Positions 10,194 to 21,173 of a DNA stretch of 64,000 nucleotides are shown here, in pieces. Each line of letters opens with the position of its first letter. Positions within the stretch are counted from its first letter, which is position 1. The notes below the pieces were generated by a model. It made no database searches. It worked only from the letters and a program-made list of their open reading frames with translations, and was not told where the DNA came from. Both the position numbers and the translations under genes were made by a program. This DNA comes from Terriglobia bacterium (GTDB taxonomy: Bacteria > Acidobacteriota > Terriglobia > Acidiferrales > UBA7541): positions 168,493-232,492 of the forward strand of contig JAIQGG010000006.1 of the NCBI GenBank assembly GCA_020072785.1, given 5' to 3'.

Positions 10194-11551
10194 TGCCGGC
10201 CGCTCTGCACGCCACGCTGGAATTTCTGCGCGCCTACGCGGGGCCGCTCATCGCGGCGCTGGTGATCGTGGGAGTGCTGCCGCTGATCGCCGGCTACGTG
10301 GTGCTGGTGGAGCGCAAGGTGATGGCGGACATGCAGGCGCGGCTGGGCCCCATGCGCGTGGGCCCCCACGGGCTGCTGCAGCCGATCGCCGACGCGGTGA
10401 AGCTGCTGCTGAAGGAAGACATCATCCCGGAGCAGGCCGATTTCTGGATCTTCTGGCTGGCGCCGCTGGTTTCGGTGACCGCGGCGATGCTGTCCATGGC
10501 CGCGCTGGCCTTCGGCCCGGCGTTTCAGATTGCCCGCGACATCAACGTGGGCATCCTCTTCGTGGTGGGGATCAGCGCGCTGGGTATTTTCGGCATTGTG
10601 CTGGGGGGCTGGGCGTCGAACAGCCACTATTCGCTGATTGGGGCGCTGCGCAGCGCGGCGCAGTTGGTGAGCTACGAAACCGCCGCGGGGATGGCGCTGG
10701 TGAGCGGCTTGCTCCTGGGAGGCAGCCTGCAGATCCGCGCGATTGTGGAAGAGCAGGCCCGCCAGGGCGTGTGGTTCATTTTTCTCGCGCCGGTGGCCTT
10801 CTTCACTTATCTCGTGGCTTCCATCGCGGAGACCAACCGTGCGCCGTTCGATCTGCCGGAAGCGGAATCGGAGCTGGTGGCGGGCTACATGACCGAGTAC
10901 AGCGGCTTCCGCTGGTCGCTCTATTTCCTGGCGGAGTACGCGAATATGATCGTGGTGGCCTCGGTGGCCACCACGCTGTTCCTGGGCGGCTGGATGCGGC
11001 CGTTCGCGGGCGTGCGCTGGATGGGCTGGGTGGATTTCGCGCCGCCGCTGCTGGCGCTGGGGGTGGCGGGGTATTGCGTGTACCGCGCGCCGCGGCAGCC
11101 GGTGCCGGTTCAGAAGCTGGTGATGCTGGGCGTGGCCGGGCTGTGCGCGCTGGTGGCGCTGCTGCTGGCGGCGCCGCTGCTGCTGCCCGCCGCCTATTTC
11201 CTGAAGGCCGGAATTCACGGGGCCTTCTGGTTTCTGGCCAAGGTGGGCGCGTACATTTTCGTGTTCATGTGGCTGCGCTTCACGCTGCCACGCTACCGCT
11301 TTGACCAGTTGATGCGGCTGGGCTGGTATTTTCTGATTCCGGTGTCCATCGTGAACGTGATGGCCGTCGGGGTGGGGCTGGTGCTGCACTGGCAGTACCA
11401 GGTAAACCTCTGGCTGGCGCTGGGAGCCACGACGCTGCTCACCCTGCTGATCGCCCTGTGGCTGGTGTGGGCGGATCGCAAGCGCGAGGCGGAGGAGCTG
11501 CAGGCGCGCAGCGGGCCGGGCGCGCCGGCGACGGATTCCTATGCTGGATAA
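10193..11551 (+). CDS. nuoH: NADH-quinone oxidoreductase subunit H (set 1)
   Basis: 452 residues, about 40 more than the second-set copy. The membrane subunit forms the quinone access channel and links the quinone site to the proton path. Conserved features are ERKVMADMQARLGPMRVGPH and AETNRAPFDLPEAESELVAG, the latter with the charged loop residues. The final part has an additional hydrophobic stretch (RQPVPVQKLVMLGVAGLCAL onward) before IHGAFWFLAKV and a tail helix with RKREAEELQ after the usual end. ATG overlaps the nuoD stop; the 3' end overlaps nuoJ by 11 bases. Confidence 0.92.
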   Translation: MPAALHATLEFLRAYAGPLIAALVIVGVLPLIAGYVVLVERKVMADMQARLGPMRVGPHGLLQPIADAVKLLLKEDIIPEQADFWIFWLAPLVSVTAAMLSMAALAFGPAFQIARDINVGILFVVGISALGIFGIVLGGWASNSHYSLIGALRSAAQLVSYETAAGMALVSGLLLGGSLQIRAIVEEQARQGVWFIFLAPVAFFTYLVASIAETNRAPFDLPEAESELVAGYMTEYSGFRWSLYFLAEYANMIVVASVATTLFLGGWMRPFAGVRWMGWVDFAPPLLALGVAGYCVYRAPRQPVPVQKLVMLGVAGLCALVALLLAAPLLLPAAYFLKAGIHGAFWFLAKVGAYIFVFMWLRFTLPRYRFDQLMRLGWYFLIPVSIVNVMAVGVGLVLHWQYQVNLWLALGATTLLTLLIALWLVWADRKREAEELQARSGPGAPATDSYAG

Positions 11552-12065
11552 GGTGATTTTCTACATTTTCGCGGGGATCGCGGTGGTTTCCGCGGCGCTG
11601 GTGGTGACGCGGCGCAACGCGGTGCACAGCGCGGTCTTCCTGATCACCGCGCTGCTGGCCACCGCGGGGATTTTCCTGCAGTTGCGCGCCGAGTTTCTCT
11701 TCGTCGTGCAGATCATCCTGTACGTCGGCGGGATCATGGTGCTGTTCGTCTTCGTGATCATGCTGGTCAATCTGGACGTGGCCCTGCAGCAGATCCAGTT
11801 CAGCCGCCAGAAGTGGGTGGCGCTGCTGGTGACCCTGGCGCTGGCCGGGCAGGTGGGGGCCATGCTGTGGTGGGCGGGACAGCCGGGGAAGAAGACGCTG
11901 CCGCTGCCCGTCTCCGTGGCGGCGGCCGCGGAGAAGCTGCCGCCCAATGCCGAGGCGGTGGCGCACAGCCTGTTCGGGCCGTACCTGCTGCCGTTTGAGA
12001 TTGCCTCTCTGCTGCTGCTGGTGGCCATGATCGGCGCGGTGGTGATGGCCAAGAAGAAGTTGTGA
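11541..12065 (+). CDS. nuoJ: NADH-quinone oxidoreductase subunit J (set 1)
   Basis: 174 residues with five hydrophobic helices, beginning [20 protein letters not shown]. The signature [20 protein letters not shown] contains the pi-bulge helix characteristic of NuoJ/ND6. Membrane-arm subunit between the quinone module and the antiporter-like subunits. Directly follows nuoH: nuoI, usually located here, is missing. Confidence 0.92.
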   Translation: MLDKVIFYIFAGIAVVSAALVVTRRNAVHSAVFLITALLATAGIFLQLRAEFLFVVQIILYVGGIMVLFVFVIMLVNLDVALQQIQFSRQKWVALLVTLALAGQVGAMLWWAGQPGKKTLPLPVSVAAAAEKLPPNAEAVAHSLFGPYLLPFEIASLLLLVAMIGAVVMAKKKL

Positions 12066-12072
12066 GGCGACG

Positions 12073-12375
12073 ATGCTGTCCGTGAACCACTATCTGTTTC
12101 TGAGCCTGGCCCTGTTCACCATCGGGGTGATCGGGGTGCTGACGCGGCGCAACGTCATCGTCATCCTGATGTCCATCGAGCTGATTCTGAACGCGGTGAA
12201 CATCAACCTGGTGGCCTTTTCGCGGATGTTCGGAGACGTGGCCGGGCAGGTCTTCGCGATTTTCATCATTACCGATGCGGCGGCCGAGGCCGCGGTGGGG
12301 CTGGGCATCATCATCGCGTTTTTCCGGAACCGCGAGACCGTGCTGGCGGATGAAATGGATTTGTTGAAGTGGTAG
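12073..12375 (+). CDS. nuoK: NADH-quinone oxidoreductase subunit K (set 1)
   Basis: 100 residues, three membrane helices, the normal size. The two proton-path glutamates are present, Glu36 in [12 protein letters not shown] and Glu72 in [10 protein letters not shown]. Starts seven bases after nuoJ; a 40-base gap precedes nuoL. Confidence 0.94.
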   Translation: MLSVNHYLFLSLALFTIGVIGVLTRRNVIVILMSIELILNAVNINLVAFSRMFGDVAGQVFAIFIITDAAAEAAVGLGIIIAFFRNRETVLADEMDLLKW

Positions 12376-12415
12376 CAGCGCAGGCCAAAGTTCGCAGGAA
12401 AGAAAAGACACAGGC

Positions 12416-14524
<2,109 letters not shown>

Positions 14525-14536
14525 AAGGCAAAGAGT

Positions 14537-16177
14537 ATGGGTCTTTTCGAGAATCATCTGCTGAGCGTGATCCTGTTTACGCCGCTCGCGGGGGCCATCC
14601 TGCTGCTGCTGGTGCCGCGCGCGTGGGACGACGCGCACCGCATCCTCGGCAACGTCTTCGGGGTTCTCGGCTTTGTGGTCTCCCTGCCGCTGCTCGCGCG
14701 CTTCCATGCCGGCCTGGCGGGGTATCAGCTCGGGGAGTCCGCGGAGTGGATTCCCTCCATCGGAGCGCGCTTCACGCTGGGGATTGACGGCATCAGCTTC
14801 CTGCTGGTGCTGCTGACCACGCTGCTGGGAATGATCTCCATCCTCTCCTCGTGGAGCGCCATCCAGACGCGCAAGAAGGAATACTACATCCTGTTTCTTC
14901 TGCTGCAGACGGGCATGCTGGGCGTCTTCATGGCCCTCGATTTCTTCCTCTTCTACGTCTTCTGGGAAGTGATGCTGGTGCCTATGTACTTCCTGATCGG
15001 CGTGTGGGGCAGCGAGCGGCGGCTGTACGCGGCCATCAAGTTCTTCCTGTACACCCTGGCGGGCTCGGTGCTGATGCTGCTGGCGATCCTGGCCGTCTAT
15101 TTCAACGCGGCCAAGACGGGCGCGCCGTACACCTTCGACGTGCCCACGCTGCTCGCGGCGGTGCAGCAGTTCCCAGATTCGCTGAAGGTCTGGCTGTTCT
15201 GGGGTTTCTTCTTCGCCTTCGCCATCAAGGTGCCGATGTTCCCGTTCCACACCTGGCTGCCGGACGCGCACACCGAAGCGCCCACCGCGGGCTCGGTGAT
15301 CCTGGCCGGCGTTCTGCTGAAGATGGGCACCTACGGTTTCCTCCGCTTCTCGCTGCCGCTCCTGCCCGGAGATCCCGCACTGCGCGCGCGCATCATTCAC
15401 ATCGTCATCGTGCTCTCCCTCATCGGCATCATCTACGGCGCGCTGGTGTGCATGATGCAGAAGGACATGAAGCGGCTGATCGCCTACAGCTCGGTCAGCC
15501 ACCTGGGCTTCTGCACGCTGGGGATTTTCGCGCTGACCCCGCACGCCCTTTCCGGCAGCGTGCTCCAGCAGATCAACCACGGCATCTCCACCGGGGCGCT
15601 CTTCCTCATCGTGGGCGTGCTCTACGAGCGCCGGCACACCCGCTTGATCTCCGAATTCGGCGGGCTCTCCACGCCCATGCCGAATTTCGCGGCGGTCTAT
15701 CTGATCATCACCCTGAGCTCGCTGGGCATGCCGCTGCTGAACGGTTTCATCGGAGAGTTCACCATTCTGCGCGGCACGTTTGAGGTCAACAAGGCCTGGG
15801 CGGCGTGGGGCGCGCTCGGCGTGATCCTCGGTGCGGCCTACCTGCTGTGGCTCTTCCAGCGGGTGATGTTCGGCCCGGTGACCAAGGCGGAAAACGAAAA
15901 GCTGCCGGATTTGAACTGGCGCGAGTATGCCACGCTGCTGCCGCTCATTGCCCTGGCCTTCTGGATCGGCATCTACCCCAAGCCCTTCTTCCGGTACCTG
16001 GAGAAGCCGGTGCAGCAGATCGTGGAGCGGGTAAATCCCGGCTACTACAAGGCCGAGCCGGCCAAGCTGCCCGCGGCGGCAGTTGCTGCCCAGCCGGCGG
16101 CGGAAACCGCCCCGGCGGCTGCGGCTCCAGTAAGCGCCCCAGCGGCGGAAGCGAAGCCGACCGGGACGGCGAGGTAG
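14537..16177 (+). CDS. nuoM: NADH-quinone oxidoreductase subunit M (set 1)
   Basis: 546 residues. Antiporter-like proton pump subunit with Glu144 in YVFWEVMLVPMYFLIG, Lys231 in AIKVPMFPFHTWLPDAH and TEAPTAGSVILAGVLLKMGT. After the last helix comes an Ala/Pro-rich cytoplasmic or periplasmic tail of about 40 residues (AAAPVSAPAAEAKPTG), absent from most NuoM. Nine bases separate it from nuoN. Confidence 0.94.
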   Translation: MGLFENHLLSVILFTPLAGAILLLLVPRAWDDAHRILGNVFGVLGFVVSLPLLARFHAGLAGYQLGESAEWIPSIGARFTLGIDGISFLLVLLTTLLGMISILSSWSAIQTRKKEYYILFLLLQTGMLGVFMALDFFLFYVFWEVMLVPMYFLIGVWGSERRLYAAIKFFLYTLAGSVLMLLAILAVYFNAAKTGAPYTFDVPTLLAAVQQFPDSLKVWLFWGFFFAFAIKVPMFPFHTWLPDAHTEAPTAGSVILAGVLLKMGTYGFLRFSLPLLPGDPALRARIIHIVIVLSLIGIIYGALVCMMQKDMKRLIAYSSVSHLGFCTLGIFALTPHALSGSVLQQINHGISTGALFLIVGVLYERRHTRLISEFGGLSTPMPNFAAVYLIITLSSLGMPLLNGFIGEFTILRGTFEVNKAWAAWGALGVILGAAYLLWLFQRVMFGPVTKAENEKLPDLNWREYATLLPLIALAFWIGIYPKPFFRYLEKPVQQIVERVNPGYYKAEPAKLPAAAVAAQPAAETAPAAAAPVSAPAAEAKPTGTAR

Positions 16178-16186
16178 CCTACGGCG

Positions 16187-17707
16187 ATGCCCAGCGCGCT
16201 CACCCCATTCACCTTCAACCGGCAGGACTTTAACCTCATCCTGCCGCAGCTTGAACTCACGCTGTTCGGGCTGGGCATCCTGCTGATCGATTTCTTCGTG
16301 GAAGCCCGCGTGAAGTATCTGAACGCGGTGCTGGCGGTACTGGGCACGCTCTTCAGCGCCTTCACGCTGTGGCGGCTGCGCGTGCAGTTGCAGATTGTGA
16401 CCGAGCTGAGCCCGCAGCACCCCGATCTTCTCGGTTTTCACAATACGCTGCTGGTGGATTCTTTCTTCCTCTATTTCGCGGCGATTTTTCTGGCGGCCAC
16501 GGCGCTGGTGGTGCTCCTCTCAGTGCGCTACATGGAAATCGAGGAAGAGCACCACGGCGAATACTACGCGCTGATCCTCTTCGCCTGCGTGGGCATGATG
16601 TTCATGGCCTCGGGCATCGACCTGCTGGTGCTCTTCCTGGGGCTGGAGACGATGGCCCTGAGCTTCTACGCGCTCACGGGCTTTCTGCGCCGCGACAAGC
16701 GCTCCAACGAGGCCGCGCTGAAATACGTTTTGCTGGGCGCGTTCAGCTCCGGGATTCTGGCCTACGGTTTCTCGCTGCTCTACGGCATGAGCGGTTCGAC
16801 GAACATCGGGCAGATCGGGCAGATGCTGGGGCGGCGGGCGATGATCTCGCAGATGGGCGGCCTGACGGACTGGTTCACCATCATAGCCTTCGTGACCGTG
16901 GCCGCGGGCCTGTTCTTCAAGATCGCCGCCGTGCCCTTCCACCAGTGGGCGCCGGACGTCTACGAAGGCGCGCCGACGCCGATCACCGCGTACGTCAGCG
17001 TGGCGTCCAAGACGGCCAGCTTCGCGCTGCTGCTGCGGCTGTTCATCGCGGTCTTCGGGGCCACGCACCAGAGCTGGATGTACCTCGTGGCCGGCGTGGC
17101 CGTGGCCTCGCTCACCTGGGGCAACTTTGCGGCCATTACCCAGACCAACGTCAAGCGCCTGCTGGCCTACTCCTCGATCGCCCACGTGGGCTTCATCCTG
17201 CTGGGCCTGGTGGGCGGCAACGACACCGGCTTCCAGGGCATCGCCTACTACCTCTTCGTCTACGTGTTCATGACCCTCGGGGCGTTCGCCGTAGTGATCG
17301 TGCTGCGCCGCAAGGGACTGATCGGCGACGAGCTTGAGGACCTCAACGGCCTCTACCAGCGCAGCCCCGCGGCGGCGCTGCTGCTGCTGATCTTCATGCT
17401 CTCGCTCGCGGGCATTCCGCCGACGGCGGGCTTCATGGGCAAGTACTACATTCTGCAGTCGCTGATCGAGACGCATCACCCGGTGCTGGCGGTGCTGGCG
17501 GCGCTGTACATCGTGCCGGCGCTGTACTACTACTTCCGCATCGTGGTGCACGCCTGGATGAAGCAGCCGGGCGACGCCCCGCTCCCGGAGATCACCGCGG
17601 CGCAGACCGTGGCGCTGACCGTCACCGTGTTTGTATCCCTCGCCGCAGGGGTTTATCCTGAACCCTTCGCGCAACTGGCGCGCTACGCGTTTGCCATTGG
17701 ACGATAA
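16187..17707 (+). CDS. nuoN: NADH-quinone oxidoreductase subunit N (set 1)
   Basis: 506 residues, antiporter-like subunit of the membrane arm. LFLGLETMALSFYALTGF carries the TM5 glutamate; FFKIAAVPFHQWAPDVYEGA and PITAYVSVASKTASFALLLR are the TM7-8 signatures; TNVKRLLAYSSIAHVGFILL holds the central lysine. The 3' end overlaps the presumed TTG starts of atpZ. Confidence 0.94.
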   Translation: MPSALTPFTFNRQDFNLILPQLELTLFGLGILLIDFFVEARVKYLNAVLAVLGTLFSAFTLWRLRVQLQIVTELSPQHPDLLGFHNTLLVDSFFLYFAAIFLAATALVVLLSVRYMEIEEEHHGEYYALILFACVGMMFMASGIDLLVLFLGLETMALSFYALTGFLRRDKRSNEAALKYVLLGAFSSGILAYGFSLLYGMSGSTNIGQIGQMLGRRAMISQMGGLTDWFTIIAFVTVAAGLFFKIAAVPFHQWAPDVYEGAPTPITAYVSVASKTASFALLLRLFIAVFGATHQSWMYLVAGVAVASLTWGNFAAITQTNVKRLLAYSSIAHVGFILLGLVGGNDTGFQGIAYYLFVYVFMTLGAFAVVIVLRRKGLIGDELEDLNGLYQRSPAAALLLLIFMLSLAGIPPTAGFMGKYYILQSLIETHHPVLAVLAALYIVPALYYYFRIVVHAWMKQPGDAPLPEITAAQTVALTVTVFVSLAAGVYPEPFAQLARYAFAIGR

Positions 17708-17969
17708 GCCCTCCACCACCGGAACCACACCGCCGCCGGGCAAGCGGCCCGCGCCGACCGCTGCGCAGCAGCTCGCCATGGCCATGGAACTGCCGTTCGT
17801 GCTCGTCTCGGCGATCGTCGTGGGCGGGCTGATGGGTTATTTTCTTGACCGCTGGCTGCACACCAAGCCCATTCTCATGCTGGTCTTTGGCGCGCTGGGC
17901 TTCTTCGCCGGCGTGCGGGACGTCCTGCGGCGGCTGCCGGGCAACGGCGGCGGAAGCCAGGGGCGCTGA
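17691..17969 (+). CDS. atpZ: AtpZ/AtpI-type F0F1 ATPase accessory protein
   Basis: About 92 residues from TTG 17691, or two fewer from TTG 17697 (reading MDDKPSTTG); both overlap the nuoN end, and an ATG at 17778 would remove only the hydrophilic start. After a Pro-rich segment come two membrane helices, PFVLVSAIVVGGLMGYFLDR and PILMLVFGALGFFAGVRDVL, the hairpin of small AtpZ/AtpI-like proteins that sit in front of F0 operons and are linked to Mg2+/Ca2+ transport or c-ring assembly. Followed by atpI four bases later. Confidence 0.75.
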   Translation: MPLDDKPSTTGTTPPPGKRPAPTAAQQLAMAMELPFVLVSAIVVGGLMGYFLDRWLHTKPILMLVFGALGFFAGVRDVLRRLPGNGGGSQGR

Positions 17970-17973
17970 GGGC

Positions 17974-18366
17974 GTGCAATTCCAACACATCGAAAAGAGG
18001 ATACTCTGGCTGACGCCTGTTTTTGGCGCTGTGGCGGGCGTGACCGTGGGGTTGCGCTACGGCTGGCGCTGGGGCCTGGGTCTGTTCGTGGGCGCCATTT
18101 TGGCCTGGCTGAATTTCCGCTGGCTGCAGGACGCTTTGGACGGGCTGCAGTTGCTCTCCACGGCGCAGGGGGACGCGCCCAAGCCGCGCGTTCCGGTGGG
18201 GACCTGGGTGCGCTTTGCGGGCCGCTACGGCTTGATCGGGATCGCGATCTATGTTAATTTTAAAATCCTTAAGGTTCCCATTTTGAGTATGTTAGTGGGT
18301 CTGTGTGCTTTGGGAGCCGCGACGCTGGCGGCGAGTGTGTACGAAATCCTGCATCCCCTGGAATAG
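17974..18366 (+). CDS. atpI: ATP synthase subunit I
   Basis: 130 residues from GTG 17974 (MQFQHIEKRILWLTPVF), four bases after the atpZ stop. Four predicted membrane helices; the charged GLRYGWRWGLGLFVGAILAW and the NFRWLQDALDGLQ loop resemble the ATP-synthase I family, which helps assemble the c-ring. A longer upstream reading lies antiphase over atpZ and is not credible. The last segment (LNFKILKVPILSMLVGL) is noticeably more AT-rich than the neighbours. Confidence 0.75.
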   Translation: MQFQHIEKRILWLTPVFGAVAGVTVGLRYGWRWGLGLFVGAILAWLNFRWLQDALDGLQLLSTAQGDAPKPRVPVGTWVRFAGRYGLIGIAIYVNFKILKVPILSMLVGLCALGAATLAASVYEILHPLE

Positions 18367-18371
18367 AGAGA

Positions 18372-19187
18372 ATGGAACATCACGTAAGCGGGCTGACTCA
18401 CTTCGTCAATCACTACCTGGGCTCCCTGGCCCTCGCGCTGCTCTCCGCGCTGCATATCCATCCGGCAAACCCCGAACTCCCCATTCCCGAGCATGTCGTG
18501 ATGGCCCTGGTTGTGCTTCTCCTGGGGACAGTCCTGGCGCTCTGGCTGCGTTCCCGGCTCTCGGTGGAGCGCCCAGGCGGCGCGCAGCAGGTCGCCGAAC
18601 TGCTGCTCACCAATCCCATTGGCTTTGGGATCCGCGACTTGCTGGAAGAAAACGCCGGCCATGAGGGGTTGCGCTGCGTGCCGGTGGTTGGCTCGATTTC
18701 CATCTTCATCCTGCTGTCCAGCGTCCTGGGCATTTTTCCGCTCTTCTCTTCGCCGACCACGGAGAAGACCGTGCCGCTCGCCTGCGCCATTCTCACGTTT
18801 TTCTATTTCAATTGGCAGGGCATTCGCCATCACGGTGTCGGCGGCTATTTGAAATCGTTCGCGGGGCCGGTCAAGGCCCTGTCCGGGCTGATTTTCCCCG
18901 TGGAGATCATCAGCACCTGCTCGCGCGTGCTTTCACTCACGGTTCGTCTGTGGGCCAATATTTTTGCCAGCGAGCTGCTGTATGTGATTTTCCTGGGCCT
19001 CCTGGTCCAGCCGGTGGCCTGGGGCTGGTCCAAGAGTCCGGTGCTGGGCGTGCTTCTGGGGGTCTTCCCGGCCAGCATCCCGCTGATCTTTATCGGCCTG
19101 CACCTCTTCGTTGCGATCATTCAGAGCTACGTGTTCACGCTGCTCCCGGCGATCTATATCGGGATGGCCACCGCGGAAGAGCACTAG
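18372..19187 (+). CDS. atpB: ATP synthase F0 subunit a
   Basis: 271 residues from ATG 18372, five bases after atpI. Subunit a forms the two proton half-channels next to the c-ring. The essential arginine is Arg192 in LSLTVRLWANIFASELL, and the C-terminal helix contains the conserved glutamine in LFVAIIQSYVFTLLPAIYI. NPIGFGIRDLLEEN and the TFFYFNWQGI segment are typical of bacterial a subunits. Co-directional with and close behind the complex I genes. Confidence 0.92.
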   Translation: MEHHVSGLTHFVNHYLGSLALALLSALHIHPANPELPIPEHVVMALVVLLLGTVLALWLRSRLSVERPGGAQQVAELLLTNPIGFGIRDLLEENAGHEGLRCVPVVGSISIFILLSSVLGIFPLFSSPTTEKTVPLACAILTFFYFNWQGIRHHGVGGYLKSFAGPVKALSGLIFPVEIISTCSRVLSLTVRLWANIFASELLYVIFLGLLVQPVAWGWSKSPVLGVLLGVFPASIPLIFIGLHLFVAIIQSYVFTLLPAIYIGMATAEEH

Positions 19188-19291
19188 ACGCGCGCGTTTT
19201 TCGGGTTTGTTCGGCCGCTCCAGTGTGAGACCTGTTTGCAGCACGTGGAACCGGAAACCACCTCCTGGCGGCCATTTCAAAGGAGGCAGTG

Positions 19292-19600
19292 ATGAAGAAA
19301 GTAACGTTCATGCTCAGTGCGCTCGTGACGGCTCTGCTGGTGGCGCCGGCCGCGTTTGCGCAGGGTACGGAAGCGGCAGGCAGCGGCAAGAGCGGGATCG
19401 CCATCGCGGCGGCGTTCGGTATGGCGCTGGCGGCCTTCGGCGGCGCGCTGGGGCAGTCCAGGGTGGCCTCCGCGGCTTGCGAAGGCATGGCGCGGAATCC
19501 CGGAGCAGCGGCCGCGATCCGCACAGCCATGATTCTCGGCCTGGTGTTCATCGAGACCCTCGCGCTGCTGACACTGGTCATCATCTTCGTGAAGGTCTAA
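19292..19600 (+). CDS. atpE: ATP synthase F0 subunit c with N-terminal signal sequence
   Basis: 102 residues from ATG 19292; AAAGGAGG lies six bases upstream and favours this ATG over the GTG three bases earlier. Residues 1-24 look like a cleavable signal peptide (MKKVTFMLSALVTALLVAPA, then AFAQ). The mature part is a normal c-subunit hairpin: helix 1 with GGALGQSRVASAACEG, the polar loop ARNPGA, and helix 2 with the ion-binding Glu88 in LGLVFIETLALL. Gln55 and Thr89 occupy positions that act as Na+ ligands in sodium c-rings, but the further Thr and Tyr ligands are replaced by Leu, so proton use is the safer guess. Neither atpF nor any F1 gene follows. Confidence 0.92.
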   Translation: MKKVTFMLSALVTALLVAPAAFAQGTEAAGSGKSGIAIAAAFGMALAAFGGALGQSRVASAACEGMARNPGAAAAIRTAMILGLVFIETLALLTLVIIFVKV

Positions 19601-19623
19601 GAGAAAAATAGAAGAGTTTCGAT

Positions 19624-19659
19624 AAATGCCCGGGGGCGCAAGCCTCCGGGCATTTTTTT
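19624..19659 (+). terminator. Intrinsic terminator of the nuo-atp operon
   Basis: A 14-bp stem (19624-19637 with 19642-19655, one G-T pair) capped by a GCAA tetraloop and followed by a run of T. It ends the nuoC-atpE transcript. Confidence 0.88.
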
Positions 19660-19700
19660 GTTTGTGGGACAACCCGGACGGAAGCAATAGCTCCGAGCTT

Positions 19701-19737
19701 TTAACTTTCAGCTCTTAACTGTCAACTGTTAACTATC
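19701..19737. repeat. AT-rich 14-bp tandem repeat
   Basis: TTAACT recurs at 19701, 19715 and 19729 with a 14-bp period (TTAACTTTCAGCTC, TTAACTGTCAACTG, TTAACTATC). It lies between the terminator and the end of the convergent nuoN and differs sharply in base composition from its surroundings. Confidence 0.6.
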
Positions 19738-19748
19738 TTCCCGCCGGC

Positions 19749-21173
19749 TCAGCGCCCGAAGAGACCGGGGCTCAGCGCGAAAGAGATGATGTGATTGGGG
19801 AAGAGGCCGAAATAGAGGGTGCCCAGGACGCAGATCGTCAGCACCATGCTCACCGCCGCCGGGAAGGGCGCGCCGGCCGCTTCCTCGCGCGGCTCGCGCA
19901 TGTACATCACCACGATCAGGCGCAGGTAGTAATAGGCGCCGATCACGCTGTTGAGGCCCATGAGCACGGCCAGCCAGATCAGGTGCGATTGCAGCGCGGC
20001 CTTGAAAATGTAGAACTTGCCGAAGAAGCCCGCGGTGACCGGAAGGCCCAGCAGCGAGAGCAGGAAGACGCTCAGGGCGGCGGCGGCAAAGGGCTGGCGC
20101 TGTCCCAGGCCGGCGTAATCCTCGAGGTCGAGGTGCTTCTCCCCGGCGCCGCCGAGATGCGCGAGCACGGTGAAGGCCCCGAGCTTCGCCAGGGCGTAGG
20201 CCAGCAGGTAAAAGAGCACCGCGGCGACGCCGATCTCGCTGCGCGCGGCGAAAGCCACCAGCAGGTAGCCGGCGTGGGCGATGGAGCTGTAAGCCAGCAT
20301 GCGCTTGACGTTGGTCTGCACCAGCGCGCCCAGGTTGCCGGTGAACATGGTCAGCACGGCCAGCAGCCAGAAAGCCCAGAACCACAGTTGCGTGGCCGCC
20401 GGCACCATCACGAAGATGCGCAGCAGCAGCGCGAACGCCGCAGCCTTGGGGCCGGCGGAAAACAGCGCGGTAACCGGCGTGGGCGCGCCTTCGTAGACGT
20501 CCGGGGCCCACACCTGGAAGGGAGCGGCGGCGACCTTGAAGCCCAGGCCGACGAGAATCAGCGCCAGGCCCAGCTTGAGAACCGTGTCGGAAGCGTCCGC
20601 GGTGCCCATCTGCGTCAGCACCGTGGTGCCGGTCTTGCCGTAAACCAGGGCGATGCCGTAGAGGAAGAACGCGGTGGCGAACGAGCCCAGCAGGAAATAC
20701 TTCATCGCCGATTCACTGGACTTCAGAGTGTCGCGGCGGTAGCCGGCCAGGATGTAGCTGGAGATGGAGCTCATCTCCAGGCCGATGAAGGCGGTGAGCA
20801 ATTCTTGCGCCGAGGCCAGGACGCCCATACCGGCGGCGGCGAACAGCACCAAGGCGTAGAATTCCGCCGGGGCCAGGCGCTCGCGCGCTAGATAGGACGA
20901 CGAGCCGAGAACCACCAGGAAGACGACCAGGCCGATCAGCAGATGAAAGAAAAAGCTGAAGCCATCGGCGCGGATTAGGCCGCCGAAGGCCGTGCCGGGA
21001 TTGAGGGCCGCGAAGACCGCGCTGAGCGTCGCGGCGGCGGAGGCCAGCAGGGCGAGGGAGGAAAAGGCCTGGCGGCTGCGCACGAACGGCTGCAGGAGCA
21101 TGAGCAGCGTGCCGCCGGCACAGAAGACCAGCTCCGGCAGGACACGCAGAAAATCTTCGCGGAGAGGGAACAT
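19749..21173 (-). CDS. nuoN: NADH-quinone oxidoreductase subunit N (set 2)
   Basis: 474 residues; ATG directly abuts the nuoM stop (TAAATG). Antiporter-like membrane subunit: AFIGLEMSSISSYILAGY with the TM5 glutamate, GFKVAAAPFQVWAPDVYEGA, PVTALFSAGPKAAAFALLLR and TNVKRMLAYSSIAHAGYLLV. It is the last gene of the minus-strand complex I operon. The sequence differs widely from the set-1 NuoN, so this is an old paralogue and not a recent duplication. Confidence 0.94.
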   Translation of the reverse strand: MFPLREDFLRVLPELVFCAGGTLLMLLQPFVRSRQAFSSLALLASAAATLSAVFAALNPGTAFGGLIRADGFSFFFHLLIGLVVFLVVLGSSSYLARERLAPAEFYALVLFAAAGMGVLASAQELLTAFIGLEMSSISSYILAGYRRDTLKSSESAMKYFLLGSFATAFFLYGIALVYGKTGTTVLTQMGTADASDTVLKLGLALILVGLGFKVAAAPFQVWAPDVYEGAPTPVTALFSAGPKAAAFALLLRIFVMVPAATQLWFWAFWLLAVLTMFTGNLGALVQTNVKRMLAYSSIAHAGYLLVAFAARSEIGVAAVLFYLLAYALAKLGAFTVLAHLGGAGEKHLDLEDYAGLGQRQPFAAAALSVFLLSLLGLPVTAGFFGKFYIFKAALQSHLIWLAVLMGLNSVIGAYYYLRLIVVMYMREPREEAAGAPFPAAVSMVLTICVLGTLYFGLFPNHIISFALSPGLFGR

